From: Isotricha intestinalis
Lineage: Eukaryota > Ciliophora > Litostomatea > Vestibuliferida > Isotrichidae
Length of the DNA: 37,657 nucleotides
Direction: 5' to 3'
NCBI GenBank assembly: GCA_023807065.1
Contig: JAJJLU010000489.1
Coordinates: forward strand, 1 to 37,657
Shown one piece after another: positions 19,963 through 29,583 of this stretch. The position numbers and the translations under genes were made by a program. The notes beneath the pieces were generated by a model. It ran no database searches and had not been told where the DNA came from. It saw only the letters and a program-made list of their open reading frames with translations. Within the stretch, counting starts at the first letter, position 1; the number at the start of each line of letters is the position of its first letter.

Positions 19963-22008
19963 ATGAATGAAGAAGAAGAAAAAAAGAAACCAGAAAATAA
20001 TTATTTTACTCCTAAAATAAAAATTGACACTTTAAAATTAAAAAGTATATTAAAAAAAGATTCAAAACATGGATTAACCGGTTCTAAAAATTTAGGAAAC
20101 ACATGTTATATGAATAGTACAATAGCATGTTTAAGTAACACAATAGATTTAACATCGTATTTTTTAACTAACCAATATAAAGATGATTTAAACAAAGAAA
20201 ATAAATTAGGATTTGGAGGAGAATTAGCAGAAGAGTGGAATAAATTATTAATAAAATATTGGATAGAAAATAATAAAAAGGTAAATCCTTCAGATTTAAA
20301 GAAAAAATTTTCAAAAAAAGTAAAAATATTCCAAAATAATGACCAGCAAGATTCTCATGAATTTATGACATTTTTTTTAGATTATTTAAATGAAGATTTA
20401 AATAGAATAAAAAAGAAACCATATATAGAAATAGAAGAGCAAAAAAAAGATGAAAAAGATTTTGAATGTTCACATAGATTTTGGGATATGCATATAAAAA
20501 GAAATGATTCAATAATAACAGATTTATTTACTGGACAATATAAATCTACTATTGAATGTCCTAAATGTAAATGGATTAGTATTACTTATGATCCTTTTAT
20601 TTCTCTTTCTTTACCTATTCCAGATAAAAAATATGCTAAGAAAGAAATCTACAATGAAAAAGTATTTTTTTTTATTCCTCGATTTTCCTTTAAAAATTCT
20701 TTTCAAATTTCATTATTTTTAAATCCTGGTATTACTTTTAATAATATTATTCTTGAATTTAAAAACATTAAAAAATTCCCATTTAAAAATCATGATATTT
20801 ATTTTATGAGTGTTGTTGAAAAAAATTGTATTAATATTCATGAAAATGAAGAAATTTTTGGAAATGACAATGATATTTATTATTTTTGTTCTGAAAAAGA
20901 TGATGATAAATGTAATACTATTATTCCACTTTATTTCAAATTAAATAAACTAAATTCTTTGTCTTCTTATCCTAGATTTTTATTTCTTTATAATGAAATG
21001 AGTTTTAATGATTTAGAAAAAAAAATCTTTTTCTTTGCTAGACAATATATAATTTTACCTTTTTTTAATGATGAAGAAAATAAAAATAATAATTTTGAAA
21101 ATATTTTTAAAAAAGATAATTATGATATTGAAGAATTAATTAAAATTATGGAAAATGAATATAATAAATTAATAAATAATGAAAATAATAAATACGAAGA
21201 ATTTTATAATGATTTTCCATATGTTTTATATTTACAAAAAGAAGAGGGTGATGAAAAAAAAAAGAAAAATAAAACAATAGAAGAAGAAGAAAAAAAAATA
21301 TATTTAATAAATTACAAAAATAAAAATTTAACAGATAAATTATCTGAATTATCAATAAATAAAGAAGAAAATATTTCTCAAATAATAAATTTATGTTCCC
21401 TCAAAAAAAATAATGAAAATAATCAAATTTACAAATTATATTTACAATTTAATGAAAATTCTAAATTTATAAAGTCGGGGATGTCATTCAATTTAGGTAT
21501 AAAATTTGAATATCATAAAGAAAAAAAAAAATTAAACAATATTTTATCATTAAACGATTGTTTAGAATATTTTAGAACAGAAGAACAATTAGATAAAAAA
21601 AATGAATGGTATTGTAAACATTGTAAAGATTTACGTTTAGCGAAAAAAAGAATTGAATTATTTTATTTACCAAAAATATTAATTATTTGTTTAAAAAGAT
21701 TTTCCACTGAAACAACTCAAAATGCGGGTTATATATATAAAAATAATAAGAAAATTAATTTTCCAATTGAAAATTTAGATATGTGTAGTTTTCTTGTTGG
21801 TCCTTTTAAAGATAATTCTATATATGATTTATATGCAGTATCTCAACATATTGGTAATTATGGTGGTGGTCATTATACTGCTGCTTGTAAAAATTATGAT
21901 AAATGGTATTTATTTAATGATGATGATGTTAATGAAATTAATGATGAAAATGAAATTCAAAATAATACTGCTTATATTCTTTTTTATAAAAAAAAAGAAA
22001 ATCAATGA
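19963..22008 (+). CDS. Ubiquitin-specific protease (USP/UBP, peptidase C19)
   Basis: A 681-residue deubiquitinase. The Cys box GSKNLGNTCYMNSTIACLSN places the catalytic Cys at C48. The QDSHEFMTFFLDYLNEDLN segment and the two paired cysteine ribbons (CPKCKW and CKHCKD) are typical of the USP4/11/15-Ubp12 group of finger-containing proteases. The His box is QHIGNYGGGHYTA with H637, followed by KWYLFNDDDV. The third triad residue aligns with N652, Asn rather than the more common Asp, which is tolerated in other USPs. A Lys/Glu/Asn-rich insert of about 200 residues splits the domain between the fingers, as in USP15. A short N-tail of about 35 residues carries no DUSP domain. It removes ubiquitin from unknown targets. 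It stops with TGA, immediately followed by TAG two bases later in the same stretch. Confidence 0.92.
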   Translation: MNEEEEKKKPENNYFTPKIKIDTLKLKSILKKDSKHGLTGSKNLGNTCYMNSTIACLSNTIDLTSYFLTNQYKDDLNKENKLGFGGELAEEWNKLLIKYWIENNKKVNPSDLKKKFSKKVKIFQNNDQQDSHEFMTFFLDYLNEDLNRIKKKPYIEIEEQKKDEKDFECSHRFWDMHIKRNDSIITDLFTGQYKSTIECPKCKWISITYDPFISLSLPIPDKKYAKKEIYNEKVFFFIPRFSFKNSFQISLFLNPGITFNNIILEFKNIKKFPFKNHDIYFMSVVEKNCINIHENEEIFGNDNDIYYFCSEKDDDKCNTIIPLYFKLNKLNSLSSYPRFLFLYNEMSFNDLEKKIFFFARQYIILPFFNDEENKNNNFENIFKKDNYDIEELIKIMENEYNKLINNENNKYEEFYNDFPYVLYLQKEEGDEKKKKNKTIEEEEKKIYLINYKNKNLTDKLSELSINKEENISQIINLCSLKKNNENNQIYKLYLQFNENSKFIKSGMSFNLGIKFEYHKEKKKLNNILSLNDCLEYFRTEEQLDKKNEWYCKHCKDLRLAKKRIELFYLPKILIICLKRFSTETTQNAGYIYKNNKKINFPIENLDMCSFLVGPFKDNSIYDLYAVSQHIGNYGGGHYTAACKNYDKWYLFNDDDVNEINDENEIQNNTAYILFYKKKENQ

Positions 22009-22213
22009 TAGAAATATTTAAGATAATGTTTATTTAAATTTTAATTTTTTTAAAGATTTGGAATATTTATTTTTTATAGAAGAAAAAATAATATTATTAT
22101 GTTAAAATGTATATTATTTAGATAATTATATTATAAATTTAATAACTATACAATAATTTATATTTGATAAAACTTTCTTTTTATATAAAAACCAACATAT
22201 AAGTTTTAATTAA

Positions 22214-25200
22214 TCAATGATGAAAACAATAAAAATGTCTATACCAAATAAACAAACTTTTCCCAAGTAAATAATCTCTTCTGTTATTAAGGGATTTTTT
22301 TAATGGTTCTAAATAAGTAAAAGAATAAATCATCATCATCATTAAATATTTAATTAAATTTTTTTTATTACTTACTATTTTTCTGTTAGATCTTCTAATT
22401 TTAATAACAATATTTTTCCATTTAGAAAAATTATTCTTTTTATTACATTTTAATAATATTTTATTAATATTCATAAATCTATCTAAAATCAAAGAATCTT
22501 TTATATTTAAATTTTCAAAAACATTTGTAAAAGTTTCACTAAATTTTGATGAATGACTATTATTAATTGAAGTTATTTCTCCACTTCCATCAAAAATTTT
22601 ATGGATAATTTTCATTTGTTTGTAACCTTTTGATGAATTTGAATTTAAAGAATTTTCTTTTGATATATTATTATGATTATTTTTTTTTATATATTTTATT
22701 CTTAATTGTCTCTTTTGCTTTTTTAATTTTTCATCTTTTGACCTAAAAGTAAATAATTCATTTAAATTTATGTTATTTTTCCATAAGGTTAAATATTTTT
22801 TTTTTATTTGGTTTTTTTTTATTTTTAATAAATTTTCAATATAACTATTTTTTATATCAGAAACTATATTTATTGGTTTTCTTTTTAATATTATTCGATT
22901 TGAATTTACTGGATTTTTGATTTCTGTATTTTTCTTTTCTTCTATTTTTTTATCTGTTCTTTTTGTATTTTTACCTTTTAAATTTTTTAGAGATACTATT
23001 TTTTTTGAAGAATTTTTTGAAACATTTTGTAAATGTAAATTTGGAACTGGTAATAATTCATTTTTTAATTTTATATTATCTTCTTTATTTGTTGATTTTA
23101 AGATTAATTCATTACTAAATTTTAATTCTTCTTCTGGGAATTTTTTATCTATCGAAAAATTTACAGTTGATTCAATTTTTATATTATTTATTATATTTTC
23201 TTTTTTTTTATCTAAACATTTTTCTATTATTTTCTCAATTTTAATCTTTTCTTTATATTCATTAAAGTAATTATTTTTAAATTGAAAATCTGTTTTTTTT
23301 ATTATTTTTATTAAAAGGTTTTTTCCTTTTAAATTTATTTTATTTTTATTTTTTACTGTATTCATATATTCAATTAAAGTTTGAAAAGTATATAATTTAT
23401 TATAATTTTTTATATATTTTACAATTTGATTTGGAAGAAATGTCCATTCCATTTTCATTATTTTATTCATAAAAATAATATTTTTGTTTTGTTTTCTTTT
23501 TCTGGGATAATAATCAAAATTTGTATGAGATATCATAAACATATTTTTATCTTTTTTATTATTTTCAATTATATTAAAAGATATTACTTCTTCAAAAATA
23601 TTATTTTGTTGATTATTTATGATTATTTTTTTATTTTTGGGAATCAATTCAAAATTATAATTGATTATTTTATTTTGAGTGTTTAAAACAATATGATTTT
23701 TATTACTAATTAAGTGAAATTGATTATTTGAATTAATTTCTAAAATATTTTTTTTTAGTTCTTTTTTATCAAATTCAATTTTAAAATCAATTTCTTTTTT
23801 AATATTCAATATATTTTTATTTTCAATTTTAACAGGTTTAAAATTTATAAATTGGAAATTACTTTCTGTAATATTTTTAAATCTTCTTTTTTCATTATTA
23901 TTAATAAAGAAATATTTACTAGGTTCAATATCAAATATTTGTTTTTTATTAATTGATTTAATGGAAAAATTATCTAATTTATTTAATTCAATTCTAATTA
24001 TTTTTTTATTGTCTATTACAGAAAAATTGATATTTGATTCTATATCATTAAAAGTTTTATTAATTTTACACAAAGATGATAAATCAAAAATTTCATGATT
24101 AATACCTAAATTATAAAATTGTTTAGATTTATTTGATTTAATATAATCTTCTTTTTCTTTTATTATTGATAATGATTTAAAAGAAGAAATTTGATTAGAT
24201 TGAATAAAATAAGAAAATAATTTATCTATTGAATAATGTTTTTTTAAAAACACACTTTCTAATTTAAAATTAATATTTTGAGATTCTTGAATAATATCAT
24301 TAAATATTTTCCTTTTTCTATTACTTGATAAAGTATTATTAATAGTAATTACAGTTGGAGAAGAATTAGAATTATTTTTATCAACAATAAAATAAGTAGA
24401 TTGATTATAAGTTTTTGTATTATTTTGAATTTGATTTGAAGAAATGTTATCATCTAAATTATTCATATTTTTAATATTATTTTTTTCTATTTCTTGGTTT
24501 TTATTTATATTAATTGCATTATTATTCTTATTAGTGAAATTAAATTCATTTATTTTTGTTATATTATTTTTTTTCTTTGGTATATAACTTATATTATTTA
24601 CTTTAGACTTTATTTTAAGTGGTTCTTTAAATTTTTGAGGTTGATTTAATTTATTTTGTAATTTTTCAGTTTGTTTCATTGCTATCATATATAATTGTTT
24701 ATATTTAGAGAAAGGTTCTTTTGGTTTATTTTTAATTTTTAAACTAAAATTATGAACATTTTGTATTTTTAATGTTTTTTTAATTCTTTTTGATGATAAT
24801 CTTTCAAATTCAAAAGTATTAGCAAAACTTGTATTATTTGAATTAAAATATTGAGATAAATTTTTCCTATGTAATCCATGTAAAATATTATTATCTATTT
24901 TTTTTTCTTTTTTGTCGCTTTTTATTAAATTATTTATTCCTTCTTCTTCATTATTAACACTTTTATTTAAATAAAAACATTTTTTAAAATCTAAATTTTT
25001 ACTTTTATTTTTTTTAAAAGAAGATTTTAAAGGATTTGAATAAATCTTATTTTTACGATAACTTTTTAAAGCCTGAAAAAAATATTTTTTAGATAAATTA
25101 GCATGAATTAATATAGCAAAGCAAATATGATTAGAAAAATTATTTATTTTCTCATTTAAAATAAATCTTTTATTACGTAATAAAAATCCTCTAAAAGTTT

Positions 25201-25915
25201 TTTGAATTAATATAATATTATCAATATAATTGAGATAATAAACTATTTTAACACTTAAGATTTTTTGTTTATTATCAAATTCAATATTTTCAGTTTTTCT
25301 ATTTGAAAAAGAATCATTTGATTGACTTTTATTTAAATTGTTTGGAAAAGTTATTTTATAACCATAAAATGTAGGGGAAAAAATCTCTATTTTTTTAAAA
25401 TTTGATTCTGATTTACATTTATGTAAATTTAATATTTTTTTTGATTTATTTATTATATTATTATTATTATTATTATTCTTTTTTTTAGAATTTGAGAATT
25501 TTTTATTTTCTTTTTGTTGTAACAAAATATTTTTTTTTAAATTTTTTTTATGATTTTCTTTTTTGAATAAAGATATTTTTTCTTCTGTTCCTAAAGCAAT
25601 TGGATTCAAAAATAAGTCTGTGATGTTGTTGTTTGATTGCTCAAAGCTTTTAAAAGAAATTTCATTATTTAAGGGATTTGTAATATCAAAATTCATACTT
25701 TTATTATTTCTATGAATTATTTTTCTTGTTTTTACTTTTTTTGAAGAATCAGTTTTCAAAGGATAATTTGTATTTATTTTTGTTGCTTTTGTTTTTTCTT
25801 GTTTTGTTCTTAAAGAATTTAAATTACTTGTTTTAGGTGTATTTTTAGAAGATATGCTTGATATATTATTTTTTATTTTATTTGAATTCTGAGATTTTAG
25901 TTTGCCATGAATCAT
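22214..25915 (-). CDS. Large Asn/Lys-rich protein with an IQ motif and Sfi1-like Trp motifs
   Basis: A 1233-residue, very Asn/Lys/Ile-rich protein on the minus strand, stopping with TGA. A clear IQ motif (IQKTFRGFLLRNKRF) at about 236-250 should bind calmodulin or a centrin-like protein. Near the C-terminus several short basic-aromatic motifs recur at irregular spacing: KKYLTLWKNN, NNFSKWKNIVIK and KSLFIWYRHFY. Together with YFFQALKSYRKN just after the IQ motif they resemble the centrin-binding repeats of Sfi1, where a hydrophobic residue precedes Trp. Ciliates carry many centrin-binding proteins at basal bodies and in cortical fibres, so a cytoskeletal role is a reasonable inference. No enzymatic domain is seen, and the middle 700 residues are low-complexity. 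The start is 284 bp from the divergent acyltransferase gene. Confidence 0.8.
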   Translation of the reverse strand: MIHGKLKSQNSNKIKNNISSISSKNTPKTSNLNSLRTKQEKTKATKINTNYPLKTDSSKKVKTRKIIHRNNKSMNFDITNPLNNEISFKSFEQSNNNITDLFLNPIALGTEEKISLFKKENHKKNLKKNILLQQKENKKFSNSKKKNNNNNNNIINKSKKILNLHKCKSESNFKKIEIFSPTFYGYKITFPNNLNKSQSNDSFSNRKTENIEFDNKQKILSVKIVYYLNYIDNIILIQKTFRGFLLRNKRFILNEKINNFSNHICFAILIHANLSKKYFFQALKSYRKNKIYSNPLKSSFKKNKSKNLDFKKCFYLNKSVNNEEEGINNLIKSDKKEKKIDNNILHGLHRKNLSQYFNSNNTSFANTFEFERLSSKRIKKTLKIQNVHNFSLKIKNKPKEPFSKYKQLYMIAMKQTEKLQNKLNQPQKFKEPLKIKSKVNNISYIPKKKNNITKINEFNFTNKNNNAININKNQEIEKNNIKNMNNLDDNISSNQIQNNTKTYNQSTYFIVDKNNSNSSPTVITINNTLSSNRKRKIFNDIIQESQNINFKLESVFLKKHYSIDKLFSYFIQSNQISSFKSLSIIKEKEDYIKSNKSKQFYNLGINHEIFDLSSLCKINKTFNDIESNINFSVIDNKKIIRIELNKLDNFSIKSINKKQIFDIEPSKYFFINNNEKRRFKNITESNFQFINFKPVKIENKNILNIKKEIDFKIEFDKKELKKNILEINSNNQFHLISNKNHIVLNTQNKIINYNFELIPKNKKIIINNQQNNIFEEVISFNIIENNKKDKNMFMISHTNFDYYPRKRKQNKNIIFMNKIMKMEWTFLPNQIVKYIKNYNKLYTFQTLIEYMNTVKNKNKINLKGKNLLIKIIKKTDFQFKNNYFNEYKEKIKIEKIIEKCLDKKKENIINNIKIESTVNFSIDKKFPEEELKFSNELILKSTNKEDNIKLKNELLPVPNLHLQNVSKNSSKKIVSLKNLKGKNTKRTDKKIEEKKNTEIKNPVNSNRIILKRKPINIVSDIKNSYIENLLKIKKNQIKKKYLTLWKNNINLNELFTFRSKDEKLKKQKRQLRIKYIKKNNHNNISKENSLNSNSSKGYKQMKIIHKIFDGSGEITSINNSHSSKFSETFTNVFENLNIKDSLILDRFMNINKILLKCNKKNNFSKWKNIVIKIRRSNRKIVSNKKNLIKYLMMMMIYSFTYLEPLKKSLNNRRDYLLGKSLFIWYRHFYCFHH

Positions 25916-26199
25916 TATTATTTTTAATAAACTAATATTCTTTATTTATAAATAATTAAATATAATATTTTAAATATATTTTATAATTTATTCTTTTTTA
26001 TTAAACCACAATAAGAAAAATTGGATATAAAAATATTCATAACTAAATAATTCCTTTTTAATATTTTATTATATTGATTTTTATATTTTACAATATATAA
26101 TAAAATTTAATTAAAATGATATTTCTTTAATATTTATTATTATCTAAATTGAATTGAAACATAAATAATTTTTTTAAATTAATAAAATAAATCTATCAA
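25916..26199. promoter_or_regulatory. Divergent promoter region between IQ protein and acyltransferase genes
   Basis: Two start codons face away from each other across 284 bases of AT-rich sequence. The promoters of both genes must fall here. No conserved box is recognised. Confidence 0.45.
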
Positions 26200-28656
26200 A
26201 TGAAAATTTATATTATAATTCAATATATACTATTTAAAACAATTTTATCATATAATCCTATTGAAAATTTTGCAGATAATTCAAGTGATATATCTGATAT
26301 ATTTTTTTCAATGATTCAGATATCTAAAGACATTTTAAAAGATAAACTAAAAAACATCACATTGGAAGATAAATGTTTAAATTTAATAGAAAAGACATAT
26401 TTGTTAGATGATAAAAACAAAACAAATATAAATAAATTAATGTTATATTATACAAAAATTTTTTTAGATTCATCAAAAAATAAAAATGATATATCAACAT
26501 TTAATGATTGTATGAGAAAAAGATATGGATATAATCTAAGTGAAAATGAAATAAATCATTTTTCTTATCTTTTAACATTTATAGATAAAAGAAATAGAGA
26601 TGAAATTGATTTAAAAAGTGATACTACATATTTATTTGGTGTTTGTGCTGTTCATGATAAAATTAATGGTTGTTCTGATGAAGATTATCAAAAAATTCTT
26701 AAAAGTATTATTTCAGATTTTTTAGAAGAAATTCAACCTAAAGAAAATGAAATTACATTTTTTAGTTTTGAAGATTATACGAAGGAATATAATTATGAAT
26801 TTTTCAGTTTAAATCAAATTCCTTTATATTTTATTATCTTACATTTTATATTTTTTATTTTTAAAAAATATATTTTAAAATTTTTTAGTTTGATTTGTTT
26901 CTCCGGAAATAAGGAAAAAGAAGATAAAAATAGAAAAAATTCTGTTAAAATAAAGCAATCTTTTCAATCTAATCAAACTAAAAAAATAAATTATCAAAAA
27001 ATTATAGATAGTGTTTTTTCCATTACTAAAAATATAGAAATCTTATTTAATAAAGATAAAGAACAAGATATTAATAATGATAATGGAATAAGTTACATAA
27101 AAGGAATGAAAGGTCTTTCTATGATTTTTTATACTTTTGGTACTTTATATATTAATTTATATAATTCTCCAATTTCAATGAAAAATAGAGTTAATTTTTA
27201 TCAAAATTTGAAAAATATTTATTCTTGGATTTTTTATTTTGGAATTAAATATGCTCCTAGAATATTACTTAGTTGTAGTGGTTATAGTTTATTTTATAAA
27301 TTTATTTCTTATTTAGATGAAAAAACTCAGGAAGAAAGAGAAGAAAGCAATAAAAAGCATAAAAATTTTACTTATTATACGAATGTTAAAATGCTTTATT
27401 ATTTTATTGGACAACAAATTCATAAATATATAATTTTTTTACTAGTTACAAATTTTTTTATTTTTTCTATTTATACCTTTAATTTAATTTTTATTGATAT
27501 TAATCCTATGTGGGTTTATTTTAATGATACTATGATAAATAATATAGGATTATCAGAAATAATTTTAAATTTTTTTGGAATAAGAACTTATTTTTTTCCA
27601 AAGACTACAAATGATAATATATTAAATCATTTTTGGTTACTTTATAATGAAATAATATTTTTTATAATAACTTCAATATTAATTTATCTTGCATATAAAT
27701 ATAATTTAAATTTAAATAGATTTATTCTCATATTACTTTTAATATTTGAAATATTGAAACCAATTTATATTTATTTTTTATCTGAAATAATAAATCCAAT
27801 TTTTTCAAAAACAACAAAATTAAACCCTACTTTTATTTATTCTTATCATAATTATGGTAGATTATATGTTTCTCCTTTTATGAATTATAATTATTATTTA
27901 ATTGGAGTTTTTTTTTCTATGATTAATTACTCAATTCAAAAATCACTGAATTTCGGAGAATGTAGCAGTCAAGAAAAAAATTATTTATTATCTAGTGTTA
28001 AAGCTGTTAAAAAATTAAAACAAATAAATAAATTTCATCTATTTTTATGGGGAATTATTTTTATTATTTTAATTATTATTTTTAGCTTCTCACAAAGTAT
28101 TTTCTTTTATATTATTATTGATTATTTAAAAAAAAATTCAGGATTAGAATATTTTTCTAAAAATATGTTTATTCATTTTTTTATGATTTATGATGCAGAA
28201 ATTGTAGTTATTTTATTTAATTTATTAACTTTATTTTTTTATATTTCTGGTGAAAATGTTTTTGATTATTTTTTCACTCATCAATTATGGTATGAACTTG
28301 ATAAAATGTATTTTACTTATATTTTATTATTAAACCCAGTAATATTATATATTCTTTATGTAGGAGAAACAAAAATACAATTTAATATCCCTAATTGCTT
28401 TCTTTATAGTTTAATTAGTATTATTGTATTATTTTTTGTTGTTTTTTCATTTTACATTTTATTTGAATTACCTTATAAAAGAATTATTAAGTATAATTTG
28501 AAAATTCAAAAAAATTTAAAAAAAGAAAGAATTTTAGGAGGAATTGAAAATCAATTAAATATGTCAGATAGTAATTTCATGATAGAACCAGAAGAAGAAG
28601 GAGAAGATAATGATGATAATGAAGAAAATATTTCAATAAAAAGAAGAATCCAATAA
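26200..28656 (+). CDS. NRF-6-like acyltransferase-3 membrane protein
   Basis: An 818-residue membrane protein with a hydrophobic N-terminal signal (MKIYIIIQYILFKTILSY). A luminal or extracellular Cys-containing domain follows to about residue 185 (CMRKRYGYNL, LFGVCAVHDKINGCSDEDYQ), as in nematode NRF-6/NDG-4-type proteins, then a transmembrane helix near 200-215. The acyltransferase-3 domain, with roughly ten hydrophobic helices, spans about 299-785; its entry motif reads YIKGMKGLSMIFYTFGTLYI. In most family members the residue after that Gly is the catalytic His of the LGH motif, whereas here it is T315. Loss of the His suggests a non-catalytic or altered transporter-like role, though some other residue could substitute. 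The C-tail is acidic (EPEEEGEDNDDNEEN). These proteins act in lipid or xenobiotic handling in animals; the substrate here is unknown. Confidence 0.85.
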   Translation: MKIYIIIQYILFKTILSYNPIENFADNSSDISDIFFSMIQISKDILKDKLKNITLEDKCLNLIEKTYLLDDKNKTNINKLMLYYTKIFLDSSKNKNDISTFNDCMRKRYGYNLSENEINHFSYLLTFIDKRNRDEIDLKSDTTYLFGVCAVHDKINGCSDEDYQKILKSIISDFLEEIQPKENEITFFSFEDYTKEYNYEFFSLNQIPLYFIILHFIFFIFKKYILKFFSLICFSGNKEKEDKNRKNSVKIKQSFQSNQTKKINYQKIIDSVFSITKNIEILFNKDKEQDINNDNGISYIKGMKGLSMIFYTFGTLYINLYNSPISMKNRVNFYQNLKNIYSWIFYFGIKYAPRILLSCSGYSLFYKFISYLDEKTQEEREESNKKHKNFTYYTNVKMLYYFIGQQIHKYIIFLLVTNFFIFSIYTFNLIFIDINPMWVYFNDTMINNIGLSEIILNFFGIRTYFFPKTTNDNILNHFWLLYNEIIFFIITSILIYLAYKYNLNLNRFILILLLIFEILKPIYIYFLSEIINPIFSKTTKLNPTFIYSYHNYGRLYVSPFMNYNYYLIGVFFSMINYSIQKSLNFGECSSQEKNYLLSSVKAVKKLKQINKFHLFLWGIIFIILIIIFSFSQSIFFYIIIDYLKKNSGLEYFSKNMFIHFFMIYDAEIVVILFNLLTLFFYISGENVFDYFFTHQLWYELDKMYFTYILLLNPVILYILYVGETKIQFNIPNCFLYSLISIIVLFFVVFSFYILFELPYKRIIKYNLKIQKNLKKERILGGIENQLNMSDSNFMIEPEEEGEDNDDNEENISIKRRIQ

Positions 28657-29583
28657 AAACTATTTAAATAAAACAATTAATTAATTAATATAAAATACTT
28701 TTTTAAAAAATAGATTAATTAAAAAAAATGTCATTGATTATTTTTTGTAGTTTAAATATTTATTTAAGATTAATATTATTTTTTATAATAACATTAAAAC
28801 ATTTGAAAAAATTTCTATAAATAATATTATTTTTTCTTTCTTCCATTAAAATATTCATTTATAATATTAATGAATATATTACATTAATATCTTTTTTTTA
28901 TATTATGAATTGCATTTCCTCTTTTTCCTTAAATACTAATTATCATATTTAAAAAAAACTATTTTTAAATAAAAATAAGAAAACAAAAACTGTAACATTG
29001 GCAATTAATATTATCTTTATTTTGTACTTTACAATTATTATTACTTTCAATTAAAATAACTTCAGCAATTTTTTGGTTAAAACTATTATATATAATTTTA
29101 ACAATTTCATTTCAAAATGACTATTAACCATGCAAAAATAAATGATAATATCCTTATGACCCATCATCTAAATTAAAGGGTCTTTTTGATTAAATTTTAT
29201 ATTATATTAAAATATTTGAAAGATTTATTATTTCAAAAAATTGAAGGACTAAATTATTATGAGAGACTTTTTTAATTTTTGTTTTATCGGTTATAAATTG
29301 TTTTGAATTTTTATTTTCTCTTGCAGTGAAATCGAATAAAGTTGATTTTTTAGAATTTGTTGAATTATTTAAAACTCCTTATAATTATTTGAATTTTTAC
29401 TTTTTTGATGATGAATATTATCTTTTTAAAAAAACTTGTTTTATTTTTGAAATGATTTTGTTTTGAATTTTATTTTTATTTATTGTATTTTTAGTTTTTT
29501 TAATTATTCATTTTTTTTATTATTAATAAATAAATAAAAAATTATTTATTAATTTAACATTTAATCATTCATTTCATAATATT
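28657..29583. other. Convergent intergenic region with minus-strand coding relic
   Basis: This 927-bp gap lies between the 3' ends of the acyltransferase and CCT eta genes. It includes a stretch at about 28985-29335 that reads like decayed coding sequence on the minus strand (listed separately). On the plus strand a roughly 64-codon open stretch ending at about 29466 encodes Phe/Leu-rich sequence and is probably the antisense shadow of that relic. No RNA gene is visible. Confidence 0.45.
28985..29335 (-). pseudogene. Decayed coding fragment, unrecognised
   Basis: One minus-strand frame reads for more than 100 codons with protein-like composition. It starts near FTARENKNSKQFITDKTKIKK and continues through VSHNNLVLQFFEIINLSNILI, SKRPFNLDDGS, GYYHLFLHG, NEIVKIIYNSFNQKIAEVIL and NNNCKVQNKDNINCQCYS. 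Single TAA or TAG codons, and one TGA, separate these pieces. The upstream part also shows a competing frame, implying indels. The family is not recognised. The density of stops is below random expectation for such AT-rich sequence, which supports a decayed gene. Confidence 0.35.

Noticed and set aside
22917..23270. 117-codon plus-strand frame opposite the IQ protein
   Set aside because: Phe/Ser-rich antisense shadow of an Asn/Lys-rich gene.
29281..29345. Possible intron 3' end (ttttctcttgcag)
   Set aside because: No intact exon follows and the intact genes here show no introns; it lies opposite a decayed minus-strand fragment.
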